DNA of 64,000 nt from an uncultured Eubacteriales bacterium. GTDB lineage: Bacteria; Bacillota; Clostridia; Oscillospirales; CAG-272. The position numbers and the translations under genes are program-made. Location: the NCBI GenBank assembly GCA_934447715.1, contig CAKSER010000006.1, positions 15,860 through 79,859 on the forward strand. The letters run 5' to 3'. Under the pieces are notes generated by a model. That model was not told where the DNA came from, ran no database searches, and worked only from the letters and a program-made list of their open reading frames with translations. Each line of letters begins with the position of its first letter. Position 1 is the first letter of the stretch. This document shows, one piece after another, positions 1 to 7,544 of the stretch.

Positions 1-286
1 CGCTTTCGTCGAATGCGGAGAACTTAAGTAGCCTGCCGCTTCCGTTTTTCCCTTTGAAAAAGGACACGGTCGGCGCAGTCGATACGGTCAGTATAAGCGA
101 AACGGTTTCCTGATCCGCACACTGCGCAAGCAGACGGACATTGCCCCGGTGCTCATACGCGCGCGGAAAATGTCTTATAAGATCCTCCGCACAAAAAATG
201 CCGATATCTTTAAAGGCTCTTGCACGCTTGATTCCCACTCCGGGGAATTCCTCAATCGGCATAGCCGCAAATTCCTCTTTTGTCAT
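1..286 (-). CDS. recG: ATP-dependent DNA helicase RecG, N-terminal part (cut by window edge)
   Basis: RecG remodels stalled replication forks and Holliday junctions. Only about the first 95 residues lie in the window; the gene runs off the left edge. Translation of the minus strand from the ATG at 286 gives a start MTKEEFAAMPIEEFPGVGIK, followed by RARAFKDIGI, a DLIRHFPRAYEHR segment and a QETVSLILTVS strand. This is the RecG wedge pattern, in which a G-x-G-x-K helix-hairpin-like turn is followed by 'DLL..FPR.YEDR' and the start of the OB fold. A strong AGGAGGGG ribosome binding site (about 291-300) supports this start. A promoter on the same strand lies at 346-374. The helicase motifs are outside the window, so the call rests on the N-terminal pattern only. 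Confidence 0.8.
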   Translation of the reverse strand, partial: MTKEEFAAMPIEEFPGVGIKRARAFKDIGIFCAEDLIRHFPRAYEHRGNVRLLAQCADQETVSLILTVSTAPTVSFFKGKNGSGRLLKFSAFDES

Positions 287-345
287 AAAAGCCCCCCTCC
301 TTTCCTCTTACTTCCGGGTTTAAAAATTTATCTGTATTTTCTTTT

Positions 346-374
346 ATAATACAACATCAAAGACAATAAATCAA
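346..374 (-). promoter_or_regulatory. Sigma-A promoter for recG
   Basis: On the minus strand, TTGATT (369-374) is separated by 17 bp from TATTAT (346-351), about 60 bp upstream of the recG start. The 287-495 gap holds this promoter and the terminator of the PH-domain gene and nothing else I can support. Confidence 0.6.
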
Positions 375-415
375 TCGAAATTTGTCCCTTGGCGCTTTTC
401 AGACAAAAAAACGTC

Positions 416-447
416 AAAAAACACCGGCACCTCTTAAAGATGCCGGT
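416..447 (-). terminator. Intrinsic terminator of the PH-domain gene
   Basis: Arms ACCGGCA (423-429) and TGCCGGT (441-447) form a perfect 7-bp stem with an 11-nt loop. Read on the minus strand the stem is followed by GTTTTTTGACG, a typical U tract. Confidence 0.85.
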
Positions 448-495
448 ATGCAGCTTGGTTTTAACTTTTCTTTTAACTCTTCTTTGTCAAGAGCC

Positions 496-897
496 TTATT
501 CGTGATTGCAGAATCCGTCGTCGTTCGGGCATTCGGAATCGTCCGAATCCATATATTCGCGCAATCCGATCCTGCGTGAATTCCTCTGTGCTTCCACCAT
601 GTCGGAAAGCATTTCCTTTATCTTTCTCGAGTTCTTGATCCGCTTGATATCGAACTCCGGAGAGGTTTTGTCCGCAGAGCAGCAGTGAATCGTTCCGAGT
701 CCGAAGATTCTCTGACCGATCGGACGGTTGAGCGTCATGTCCATAATCCTGTAAAGACGCACCTCCTCCTCCCTGCGGCTGAGAAATCCGGTTTCGATAA
801 TAAGCTTATCCTCTGTCAGTCTGTATCTTGTAAACGACCAGGGCAAGCCGAAAAGGGTACGCTTACGGTCCTTCCAAACAAATCCTGCTTTTGCCAT
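496..897 (-). CDS. Bacterial PH-domain protein (YdbS/YdbT-like, DUF304 type)
   Basis: 133 residues. The segment 'GLPWSFTRYRLTEDKLIIETGFLSRREEEVRLYRIMDM' is the hallmark of the bacterial PH (bPH2) fold: a first strand with an R-Y-x-L-T turn, then strands ending in the 'V.LYRI.D' motif. It is followed by 'QRIFGLGTIHCCSADKTSPEF'. No membrane segment is visible, unlike YdbS/YdbT, so this is a stand-alone soluble PH domain with an acidic, Cys/His-containing tail (DSDDSECPNDDGFCNHE). The function is unknown; PH domains of this kind usually mediate protein or membrane contacts. It follows the MntR-type regulator on the same strand with a gap of about 155 bp and ends in a strong terminator. Confidence 0.7.
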   Translation of the reverse strand: MAKAGFVWKDRKRTLFGLPWSFTRYRLTEDKLIIETGFLSRREEEVRLYRIMDMTLNRPIGQRIFGLGTIHCCSADKTSPEFDIKRIKNSRKIKEMLSDMVEAQRNSRRIGLREYMDSDDSECPNDDGFCNHE

Positions 898-1052
898 GCT
901 GTTGTCCTCTTTTCCGGTTGATTTTTAAAGCTTCAAAAGGCAGAAAGCCACTTCCGGCACCTTTTCGCTTCTTACACATCTTCAACACATTTTTAAATTT
1001 TTCGCATGCGGATTCAAAGTCGGTTTCTTCTGAAACTGACAAGGGTAACAGT

Positions 1053-1427
1053 TCAGCTGTTCTGCATCCTCTTAAGCTGCGCCTTGATCGCCTTAAAGCT
1101 TTCCATGCTGATGACATGCTCAATCCTGCATGCATCTTCGACCGCAATCGCAGCCGGAACGCCGAGCATCATAAGATATTCCGACACGGTCGTGTGACGC
1201 TCGTACATCTTTTCGGCGATTTCTCTTCCCTTTTCGAGCAGTGTAATCTCGCCGTCGGAATTTACTTCAATATAGCCGTTTTCGCGCAGATTCTTCATTG
1301 CCACGCTCACACTCGGCTTGGAATAATCAAGCTCGGTTGCAATATCGATCGACCTTACATTCCCGTTTCTTCTCTGCAAAACAAGGATAGTCTCAAGATA
1401 GTTCTCCGCCGATTCCTGTATTTTCAT
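1053..1427 (-). CDS. mntR: MntR/DtxR-family metal-dependent transcriptional regulator
   Basis: 124 residues, the short MntR form without an SH3-like third domain. An N-terminal winged helix (about 1-65; 'IDIATELDYSKPSVSVAMKNLRENGYIEV', then the wing 'NSDGEITLLEKGREIA') is followed by a dimerisation/metal-sensing helix region. Candidate metal ligands match MntR: acidic residues in 'ESAENYLET', His in 'YERHTTVSEYL', and the E-D-x-x-x-x-E-H cluster 'EDACRIEH'. Such regulators repress manganese or iron uptake genes when the metal is bound. No transporter gene is adjacent, so the target is not evident here. A second frame overlapping this gene on the same strand (863-1147) does not look like protein. 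Confidence 0.85.
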   Translation of the reverse strand: MKIQESAENYLETILVLQRRNGNVRSIDIATELDYSKPSVSVAMKNLRENGYIEVNSDGEITLLEKGREIAEKMYERHTTVSEYLMMLGVPAAIAVEDACRIEHVISMESFKAIKAQLKRMQNS

Positions 1428-1565
1428 TATTTGTCTCGCCTCTGCTTTCTATATCCGCATACATATAGCCGAAATCAGTATATCAAAAAAAACGCGGATT
1501 TGCAAGTATTTAAATTCTTCTTGTTCGGCACTGTTTAAATTTTTTTGCTTTTCTTCTGTCCGGAT

Positions 1566-1895
1566 TTACATCGGATATCTGTTTTCCCTGCCGCTTTTAT
1601 CACTTTCCGTTAAAATCCGCACATTTTTTTGAATATTCAACCTCCGCATCGGTTGTTTCGACCCTGCCTCCGCTGTATCTTGCAGCGGTATAGATGCGGA
1701 ACATATCGTTTCCGTCAGACTCCGACAGCTTCCACAAAGCTCCGTTTTGCCGGTTCCGGGCACGTCCCCGATAAGCATATGTCCCCCTGCAAAAAGGGTG
1801 ACCAGCATTAAGTCGACGACCTCCTCCTTTCCGACAATTACTCGTCCGATATTCTCCTTGACTCTTTTATAAACCGATGAAATCAGATCTGACAT
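1566..1895 (-). pseudogene. Collapsed moxR operon: MoxR N-terminus joined out of frame to a distant C-terminus
   Basis: From ATG 1895 (ribosome binding site AGAGGA) the first ~52 codons read as a MoxR-type AAA+ ATPase: 'VYKRVKENIGRVIVGKEEVVDLMLVTLFAGGHMLIGDVPGTGKTE', with an intact Walker A GDVPGTGKT. Right after GKT (about 1740) the MoxR pattern stops. In another minus frame the DNA from ~1740 to the TGA at 1600 reads ALWKLSESDGND.., IYTAARYSGG.., DAEVEYSKKCADFNGK. That resembles the C-terminal end of the transglutaminase-like/DUF4129 protein that normally closes a moxR-DUF58-transglutaminase operon. I infer one deletion that removed most of moxR and everything between. The resulting ~110-residue ORF has no Walker B or sensor motifs and cannot be an ATPase. 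Confidence 0.65.
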
Positions 1896-2069
1896 TTTTT
1901 TCCTCTGTTTTCCTGTTTTTTCGTAGCCTTGCATGTAAAATCGCAGCCTGCTATATCCCTATTATATATAATGTTATCACTTTCTCTCTGCCTTTGAAAT
2001 ATATTACATGTGAACATTTCGTAAAGGATACTTTTCCATTGTTTACAGAGTGTTAATAATTGGAAGATG

Positions 2070-2084
2070 GCTCTGTGATAGAAT
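2070..2084 (+). promoter_or_regulatory. Possible extended -10 promoter for rimM-trmD
   Basis: TGATAGAAT (2076-2084) fits an extended -10 (TGn plus TAGAAT), 34 bp before the rimM start. No convincing -35 hexamer is present, so this is tentative. Confidence 0.4.
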
Positions 2085-2117
2085 GTATTTTGAATAGTTA
2101 TATGTATCGGTGATTTT

Positions 2118-2747
2118 ATGAGAAAATATATAGAGATATGCAGAATAGTGAATACTCACGGGATAAGAGGTGCCGTAAAAGCGGAGCCGTGGTGCGATTC
2201 TCCATCGGTTCTTGCAAAAATGAAAACGCTTTATCTTGAAAAGGATAATGAATATATTCCGGTAAAGATCGAAAGGGCTTCGGTTCAGAAGAACATGGTT
2301 CTTCTCCTTCTCGAAGGAATCGACACGGTCGAAAAAGCCGCTCTGCAAAGAGGAAGGGTCTATTTTGCGGACCGGAATGACATTCCGCTAAAAAACGGCT
2401 CATTTCTTATCGACGACCTTATAGGACTTCCGGTAATCGATGCCGAAAGCGGAATTTGCTACGGAAGCGTGACCGATGTTACAAACGGAGCAAGCGACAT
2501 TTACGAGGTAAAAATGCCGAACGGAAAAACCGCTCTTTTCCCGGCGGTAAAGGAATTTATCGAACGGATCGAACTTGAAAGCGGCATTTTCGTAAGACCC
2601 ATCCCCGGCATTTTCGATGATCCCGACGGCAGCGAAGACGCGGCAGACCGCAAAGAAAAGCCGGAAAATGCCGCTGTGCCGAAAAGGGCAGCCGGAGTGA
2701 AAAAGGCGAAGGAAGCACAAGAGAAAAACGAGGCGGAAAAAGCATAA
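2118..2747 (+). CDS. rimM: Ribosome maturation factor RimM
   Basis: 209 residues. RimM binds ribosomal protein uS19 and helps mature the 30S head. The N-terminal RimM barrel is clear ('EICRIVNTHGIRGAVKAEPWCDSP', then 'RASVQKNMVLLLLEGIDTVEKAALQRGRVYFADRNDIP'). It is followed by the PRC-barrel domain ('DDLIGLPVIDAESGICYGSVTDVTNGASDIYEVKM', 'ALFPAVKEFIERIEL', 'GIFVRPIPGIFD'). Usual RimM proteins are about 165-175 residues. This one has an extra tail of ~40 residues rich in Lys, Glu and Ala, probably disordered. The stop codon overlaps the trmD start by one base, so the two are translationally coupled. rpsP and rplS, the usual neighbours, are not adjacent. Confidence 0.95.
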   Translation: MRKYIEICRIVNTHGIRGAVKAEPWCDSPSVLAKMKTLYLEKDNEYIPVKIERASVQKNMVLLLLEGIDTVEKAALQRGRVYFADRNDIPLKNGSFLIDDLIGLPVIDAESGICYGSVTDVTNGASDIYEVKMPNGKTALFPAVKEFIERIELESGIFVRPIPGIFDDPDGSEDAADRKEKPENAAVPKRAAGVKKAKEAQEKNEAEKA

Positions 2748-3436
2748 TGCCGAAGATAAGATTTGACATCATGACCCTGTTTCCCGACATGGTAAACACC
2801 GTCCTTTCCGAAAGCATTATCGGACGGGCAAAGGAAACCGGAATTCTTGAAATTCACACCCACAACATCCGGGATTATTCGGCAGACAAGCACAAAAGAG
2901 TCGACGACACTCCCTACGGCGGCGGAATGGGAATGCTCATGGCAGCACCCCCGGTATGCGCATGCCATAAGGCGGTAAAGGACAGCCTGCCGGAAAACAT
3001 AAAATCCAAGACCGTATATATGTCCCCGAAGGGCAAAAAGCTTACCCAGAGCCTTGCAAAGGAGCTCTCACAGTATGAAAGCCTCATAATTCTCTGCGGT
3101 CATTACGAGGGGATTGACGAAAGAGCCATCGAGGAGGTCGCAGACGAGGAAATCTCGATAGGAGATTATGTCCTCACCGGCGGAGAGCTGCCGGCGTGCA
3201 TCCTTGTCGACTGCGTTTCAAGACTGATCGGTGGAGTCCTTGCCGACAGCGAATGTTATGAAGACGAAAGCATCGCATGCGGAATGCTTGAATATCCGCA
3301 ATACACACGCCCGATAGAATTTCACGGCAAACGGGTGCCGGATGTGCTTACAAGCGGAGACCACAAGGCAATCCGCATATGGAGATTTAAAAAGGCTCTT
3401 GAAAAAACAAAAAAAAGCAGACCGGATCTGCTTTAA
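2747..3436 (+). CDS. trmD: tRNA (guanine37-N1)-methyltransferase TrmD
   Basis: 229 residues. TrmD methylates G37 of tRNAs, using S-adenosylmethionine, to prevent frameshifting. The SPOUT trefoil-knot segments are present: 'FDIMTLFPDMVNTVLSESIIGRA' at the start, 'VDDTPYGGGMGMLM', 'LCGHYEGIDERAIEE' and 'SIGDYVLTGGELPACILVDCVSRLIGGVL', and the C-terminal domain ends 'RIWRFKKALEKTKKSRPDLL'. Length and motifs are normal. It overlaps rimM by one base. The next gene starts 70 bp downstream behind its own strong ribosome binding site, and no terminator is visible between, so read-through into the membrane protein gene is likely. Confidence 0.97.
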   Translation: MPKIRFDIMTLFPDMVNTVLSESIIGRAKETGILEIHTHNIRDYSADKHKRVDDTPYGGGMGMLMAAPPVCACHKAVKDSLPENIKSKTVYMSPKGKKLTQSLAKELSQYESLIILCGHYEGIDERAIEEVADEEISIGDYVLTGGELPACILVDCVSRLIGGVLADSECYEDESIACGMLEYPQYTRPIEFHGKRVPDVLTSGDHKAIRIWRFKKALEKTKKSRPDLL

Positions 3437-3506
3437 ACAATCAAAAGAAATAAAAGTAGCGCAGCCGGACAGGCTGAAGTAAGCCGCAGGAAAGGAGGCA
3501 TGACCG

Positions 3507-5504
3507 GTGGAAAACGGGCAAAGCAGCAAGAAAAACGATAAGAAAAGCGAAAAGAACAGCAAAAAATCAGTTCAGGGAGTTAAAAATCCGTTCAAGGACG
3601 GAGTAAAGGAGACTGTAAAGGAAACCCTGTCGAAGGAAAGCAGGTATTTTGAGTCCGCCTCCGGAATAGCCGACAGGCTTTATCGGTCGATGCAGAGAAG
3701 CTTTACCGGACAGCTTCTCACCTCCGCAAAAAGCGAAGCAGCATCGGGAAGCGGAATGATTTTGGGGCTTATAAAAAGCCTGAACATTCACAGAAGGGCT
3801 GTTGTTCCGGCAAGAAAATTCTTTAACAGGCAATTTTCCGAAAGCGCCGTTTTAAACCTTTTCAGCAGGCTTTTAAGCTATCTTCTTTCCCTGCCTGCAA
3901 AGCTTTACGGAATTCTCTCCATTTCTTTCGGAATGTATACCGCGGTGATCTGGCTGATCATGAGATATGCCTTTGGGACAAGCGGCATCGGATATACAAA
4001 TCTCGTCTGCGGAATAGTGCTTACCCTGCTTTCGCTCTTTCCTCTTTTTACAAAGGGCTCGATTGCAGATGCGATAACCTCAAGCAGGATTTTGAGCTTT
4101 ATTCTCTTTGATCTGTTAGGCGCCAAAAAAGACACCTTTGAGGATATCGAAGCAAAGCCCGGAAAAAGCTATCTTGCATTTCTTTTCGGAATGCTACTGA
4201 GCCTTGCGACTATTAAAATAAGCTGTATATATCTTGCATTGGCAGCGCCTGCCATCACACTTGCAATACTGATAATCAGGCGCCCGACAGCCGGAATCGT
4301 TTCTATCCTGCTCACAACCCCACTTTTGCAGAACGGGAAGATCACAACAGCACTGATTTTATACACCTCCGCCTGCCTTGTTTTTAAGCTGATAAGCGGA
4401 AAGAGGATTTTAAAGGTCAAGGCAACAGATCTTTTTGTATTTATTCTTGCGCTGATGGTTCTCGGTGCCGGACAGCTTTCGGTTTCGGATCAAAGCGCCT
4501 CGTTTTCTCTTTCGTTTATCTGCTTTATCCTCGGATATTTTCTTACCACCACACTTGTTACGACAAGAGATTCATATGAAAGATGCAGAAGAGCGATTCT
4601 GCTTTCGTCGGCGATATCCTCGTCATATGGAACGATCGGACTGCTTTTAGCCGAACACGGACTGAATACCGGCTCGCTTGCCTTCTTTTCTGACAGCAGC
4701 TACTCTGCCGCGGCAGCCTGCTTTGTCATGATGACGCTTCCGATTGTAATCTCGTTCCTTCTGACCGCAAAAAGCAGCGAAACGAGATTCGGAGCTGCGC
4801 TTTCCCTCTGTCTCGGAATTGCATATCTTGTAATGAAGCTTTCCGGCTCTGCAATTATCGGACTGATTTTAGGACTGCACCTGTTCCTTCTTTTAAGCGA
4901 CAGAAAAGCGTTTGCCGTATCTGTCGGACTGTTTTGCATAATCGGTCTTGTGCTGCACTCCTTTTCCGATATGCTCCCCGACGGTGCTGCCGAGCTTATA
5001 GGCAGATTCTCTCTTAAAAACTCGCTTTCCTCCGGCAGTATAAGCGGACTTACCGAGCTTGTTAAAAGCTGTCTTGCCTCCGGTGTCGGCTTCGGCCCGG
5101 ATGCATTCACCACCGCATACAGAGAGCTTACGACGGGAGCTGTGAGCGACATCGGCAGCGCTTCCAACATGTTCGTGCAGATGACGGTCGAGATGGGAAT
5201 CAGCAGTGTGATCGTTTTCGCGGCTATACTGATTTTATCGCTGCGCGAAACGCTGTATTTTATGAAAAACAGATCCCCCGGCAAAACAGGCAAGAATGCC
5301 GTGATCTTCTCTGCCGCCTGCCTCGGAGGCGTTTTTGCGGCAGTAATCTTCGGCTCTACAGAGCTTGTCTGGCAGAGCAGTGTTATAATGCCGGTGTTCT
5401 GGATTCTTCTCGGGCTGTCCTGCTCGATTGTAAGAACCGCCGGACATGAGGAGCCCAAGCTCATAATCGACGGTCCGTTTGCAGAGCTTTATTATCCGAG
5501 ATAA
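3507..5504 (+). CDS. O-antigen ligase/polymerase-like polytopic membrane protein
   Basis: 665 residues, GTG start with GGAGG 8 bases upstream. The first ~100 residues are Lys/Ser-rich and probably cytoplasmic. About a dozen hydrophobic segments follow from residue ~125 on (for example 'LFGMLLSLATIKISCIYLALAAPAITLAILII', 'SFICFILGYFLTTTLVTTRDSY', 'SAIIGLILGLHLFLLL'). A larger loop at ~490-560 contains 'SGVGFGPDAFTTAYREL' before the last membrane segments, the arrangement of the Wzy/WaaL (O-antigen ligase) superfamily. Such proteins join lipid-linked sugars to acceptors or polymerise them. No glycosyltransferase genes are nearby, so the substrate is unknown. Two DUF4330 genes follow on the same strand. 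Confidence 0.7.
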   Translation: MENGQSSKKNDKKSEKNSKKSVQGVKNPFKDGVKETVKETLSKESRYFESASGIADRLYRSMQRSFTGQLLTSAKSEAASGSGMILGLIKSLNIHRRAVVPARKFFNRQFSESAVLNLFSRLLSYLLSLPAKLYGILSISFGMYTAVIWLIMRYAFGTSGIGYTNLVCGIVLTLLSLFPLFTKGSIADAITSSRILSFILFDLLGAKKDTFEDIEAKPGKSYLAFLFGMLLSLATIKISCIYLALAAPAITLAILIIRRPTAGIVSILLTTPLLQNGKITTALILYTSACLVFKLISGKRILKVKATDLFVFILALMVLGAGQLSVSDQSASFSLSFICFILGYFLTTTLVTTRDSYERCRRAILLSSAISSSYGTIGLLLAEHGLNTGSLAFFSDSSYSAAAACFVMMTLPIVISFLLTAKSSETRFGAALSLCLGIAYLVMKLSGSAIIGLILGLHLFLLLSDRKAFAVSVGLFCIIGLVLHSFSDMLPDGAAELIGRFSLKNSLSSGSISGLTELVKSCLASGVGFGPDAFTTAYRELTTGAVSDIGSASNMFVQMTVEMGISSVIVFAAILILSLRETLYFMKNRSPGKTGKNAVIFSAACLGGVFAAVIFGSTELVWQSSVIMPVFWILLGLSCSIVRTAGHEEPKLIIDGPFAELYYPR

Positions 5505-5621
5505 TCAAAGAAAAAAGGCATATCGGTCTAAGCACAGCCGGACTTATCCGGCGACCGAATATTAAGCCGAAATATTCAAACAAGCGAATTCGAAAAGAAA
5601 ATCCACACGGAGATGCTTCAG

Positions 5622-6128
5622 ATGAAAAACGAAAACAGGCAAAAATCAAAAAAGGTCAGACTTAATTTTATCGACTTTATTCTCATTGCGGTAATGCTTC
5701 TGGCGCTCGGAATGCTGATCTTTATTTTCTCGACCGGAGACATGTCGATCTCCGCAAAGAACAAGGCGACCGTGGAATACACCGTCGAGATCGACCGAGT
5801 TCCGGAGGAATTCAAGAACCTTGTCAAGGTCGGAAACACGGTTTACGACACCGAAACGCTCTGCAATCTCGGCGAGGTGATCGATATAAGCTATTCCTCC
5901 TCCTATTACAAGGGCGCAGACAACGCCACGGGAGATATTGTATATTCGGAATATCCCGACGAGGTCAGGATGACGATAACGATCAAAGTCTCAGCCTCAA
6001 AGACCGACACCGGCTATTCGGTCTCGGATTACAGCCTCTCGGTGGGCAAAAGCATGAGCATCCGCGTACCGGACTTTACCGGAACCGGCATCTGCTCATC
6101 GATTGACGCTTCCGAAAACGCTAACTGA
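5622..6128 (+). CDS. DUF4330-type membrane-anchored protein (first of two)
   Basis: About 168 residues. One N-terminal membrane helix (LNFIDFILIAVMLLALGMLIFIF) sits behind a short basic cytoplasmic stretch. An extracytoplasmic beta-rich domain follows, starting 'KATVEYTVEIDRVPEEFKNLVKVGNTVYDTETLCNLGEV', a pattern I associate with DUF4330. The ATG at 5613 lies one base from the GGAG and is too close; the ATG at 5622, ten bases downstream, is a better start. The function is unknown. The gene lies ~110 bp behind the O-antigen-ligase-like gene and 25 bp before a paralogue, which suggests a shared envelope role. Confidence 0.65.
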   Translation: MKNENRQKSKKVRLNFIDFILIAVMLLALGMLIFIFSTGDMSISAKNKATVEYTVEIDRVPEEFKNLVKVGNTVYDTETLCNLGEVIDISYSSSYYKGADNATGDIVYSEYPDEVRMTITIKVSASKTDTGYSVSDYSLSVGKSMSIRVPDFTGTGICSSIDASENAN

Positions 6129-6153
6129 AGCTAACTGAAAAGGACAGGTTTTT

Positions 6154-6678
6154 ATGGATATGGATCAGAAAAGCACCATGAAGGCAAAGAAAAAGAAATT
6201 CCGCCTTTCCGGAATCGACATCATGATAATTCTTCTAATCATCCTCTGCGCTATAGGGCTGATTATCAGAAACGGCTTAATTGACAGCATTCTCAAAAGA
6301 ACCGATCTGTCGTCTGCCGAGATCGGCTTTTCGGTAAGCTCGGTCACACAGGAGGTGGCGGATTCTGTTAAAACCGGAGAAACGGTCACTATGCTTGCCG
6401 ACAGCAAAAGGAGCAAAGACAGCAAGCTCGGGCAGATCAAGAGCGTAAGCAAGACGAGCGCTCTTACCCTTGTCGAAAAGGGAGACGGAACACTTGAAAG
6501 AGTCACAGACGAGCGCCTGCGCGACATGACCGGAACCATTACCGTGAGCGGAAAAATGACAGACAACGGCTATATGCTAAACGGCGACACCTACATTGCA
6601 GCAGGAAGCAGGTTCAGCGTGACCTCCGGAAATGCGGTTTTTGAAATACTGATAACCTCGGTACGCACCTCCGGCTGA
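6154..6678 (+). CDS. DUF4330-type membrane-anchored protein (second of two)
   Basis: 174 residues with the same layout as the preceding gene: a basic N-terminus (KAKKKKFRLSGIDIMIILLI), one membrane helix, then an outside domain with 'AEIGFSVSSVTQEVADSVKTGETVTMLADSKRSKDSKLGQIKSV'. The two proteins are distant paralogues ('KFRLSGIDIMIILLI' versus 'KVRLNFIDFILIAVM'). The ribosome binding site AAAGGACAG precedes the ATG by six bases. Its function is not known. No clear terminator follows; the 230-bp gap to HPr contains a small GGCG/CGCC hairpin without a T tract and then the HPr promoter. Confidence 0.65.
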   Translation: MDMDQKSTMKAKKKKFRLSGIDIMIILLIILCAIGLIIRNGLIDSILKRTDLSSAEIGFSVSSVTQEVADSVKTGETVTMLADSKRSKDSKLGQIKSVSKTSALTLVEKGDGTLERVTDERLRDMTGTITVSGKMTDNGYMLNGDTYIAAGSRFSVTSGNAVFEILITSVRTSG

Positions 6679-6808
6679 CGTGGGATTTTTAAGATCGAAA
6701 GATCGGGCAAAAGAGACAAAAGGCGAAAAAACGCCGGCAAAACCCGAAAAAAGTCCCGATACTCCATTCTCAATTTAAAAACAACCTCAAAAATATTTAT
6801 CCAAACAC

Positions 6809-6837
6809 TTGATTTTACCCCCTTCCTTTGCTATAAT
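6809..6837 (+). promoter_or_regulatory. Sigma-A promoter for HPr
   Basis: TTGATT (6809-6814), 17-bp spacer, TATAAT (6832-6837), about 75 bp before the HPr start. It is a near-consensus promoter, so HPr is probably transcribed on its own. Confidence 0.85.
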
Positions 6838-6911
6838 GATTACATCTAAAACAAAATCAAGCACCAAAAAACGTCATTTTATAAATATTTTAAATACCAA
6901 GGAGATTCACC

Positions 6912-7181
6912 ATGACTTCACGCGAAATTACTATACAGAACAGCGTCGGACTTCACGCAAGACCTGCCACATTCTTTATACAGAAGGCAAATTCCTACAA
7001 GAGCTCGATCTGGGTTGAAAAGGACGACAGAAGAATCAACGCAAAGAGCCTTCTCGGAGTTTTGTCTTTAGGAATTGTCAAGGGAATGACTATCACCCTC
7101 ACAGCAGACGGCACCGACGAGGCAGAGGCTCTTGACGGTCTTACCGAGCTCATCGATTCCGGCTTTACCGACGTCGACTAA
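6912..7181 (+). CDS. ptsH: HPr-family phosphocarrier protein
   Basis: 89 residues. HPr carries phosphate from PTS enzyme I to the sugar-specific EIIA proteins, and in Firmicutes its Ser46-phosphorylated form is the corepressor of CcpA. Both residues are present in context: His15 in VGLHARPA and Ser46 in NAKSLLGVLSLGI. Because the catalytic His is present, this is HPr rather than Crh. Enzyme I is not adjacent. The gene has its own promoter (6809-6837). Its stop codon is followed at once by the G-rich repeat patch and, 285 bp on, by a terminator-like hairpin. Confidence 0.93.
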   Translation: MTSREITIQNSVGLHARPATFFIQKANSYKSSIWVEKDDRRINAKSLLGVLSLGIVKGMTITLTADGTDEAEALDGLTELIDSGFTDVD

Positions 7182-7410
7182 TCCCGGGTACAACCGGGGG
7201 GCAACTACCGAGGGCAACTACCGAGGGCAACTATCGAGGGCTACCAAGGGGGCTCAAAGGGACACCGTGGTATGCAGCCAAGGGCGCAACAGTAGGAGCT
7301 CCAAGGTGGGCAACCGAGGGGGCACTAAAGGGCAGCAGCCAAGCAGCGCAGCTATATCGTGGGCAGCCAAGGAGGCACCAAGTGAGCAGCCCTTTACAGC
7401 AATTTATACA
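7182..7410 (+). repeat. G-rich direct-repeat patch downstream of HPr
   Basis: The sequence changes character exactly at the HPr stop codon. A 13-bp unit GGGCAACTACCGA is repeated in tandem at 7199-7211, 7212-7224 and 7225-7237 (the last with one change) and decays through 7238-7250. Looser copies such as GGGCAACCGAGGG and GGGCAGCCAAGG continue to about 7390. Frames that cross it have no protein character. A related patch follows ftsX at 57780-57870. Confidence 0.75.
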
Positions 7411-7465
7411 AGCAAACCGCCGCACAGGCTTAATCAACTGCGCGGCAGCAACCTTCAGAGCGAAG

Positions 7466-7505
7466 AGGCAGACAGTTTCCTTTTGGGGTATTGTCTGCCT
7501 GTTTT
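7466..7505 (+). terminator. Terminator between HPr and uvrC
   Basis: AGGCAGACA (7466-7474) pairs perfectly with TGTCTGCCT (7492-7500), a 9-bp stem with a 17-nt loop, followed by GTTTTGACTT. Confidence 0.65.
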
Positions 7506-7544
7506 GACTTAACTGATTTAATACCGGCTTCAGGTGGTGAAAAA

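Noticed and set aside
863..1147. 94-codon minus-strand frame overlapping the end of mntR
   Set aside because: It is a shifted frame of mntR joined to intergenic sequence, with Arg/Ser-rich composition and no ribosome binding site; mntR ends normally for its family, so no frameshift is needed.
7132..7512. 126-codon plus-strand frame across the G-rich patch
   Set aside because: It starts inside HPr in another frame and translates the tandem repeats; nothing suggests a real protein.
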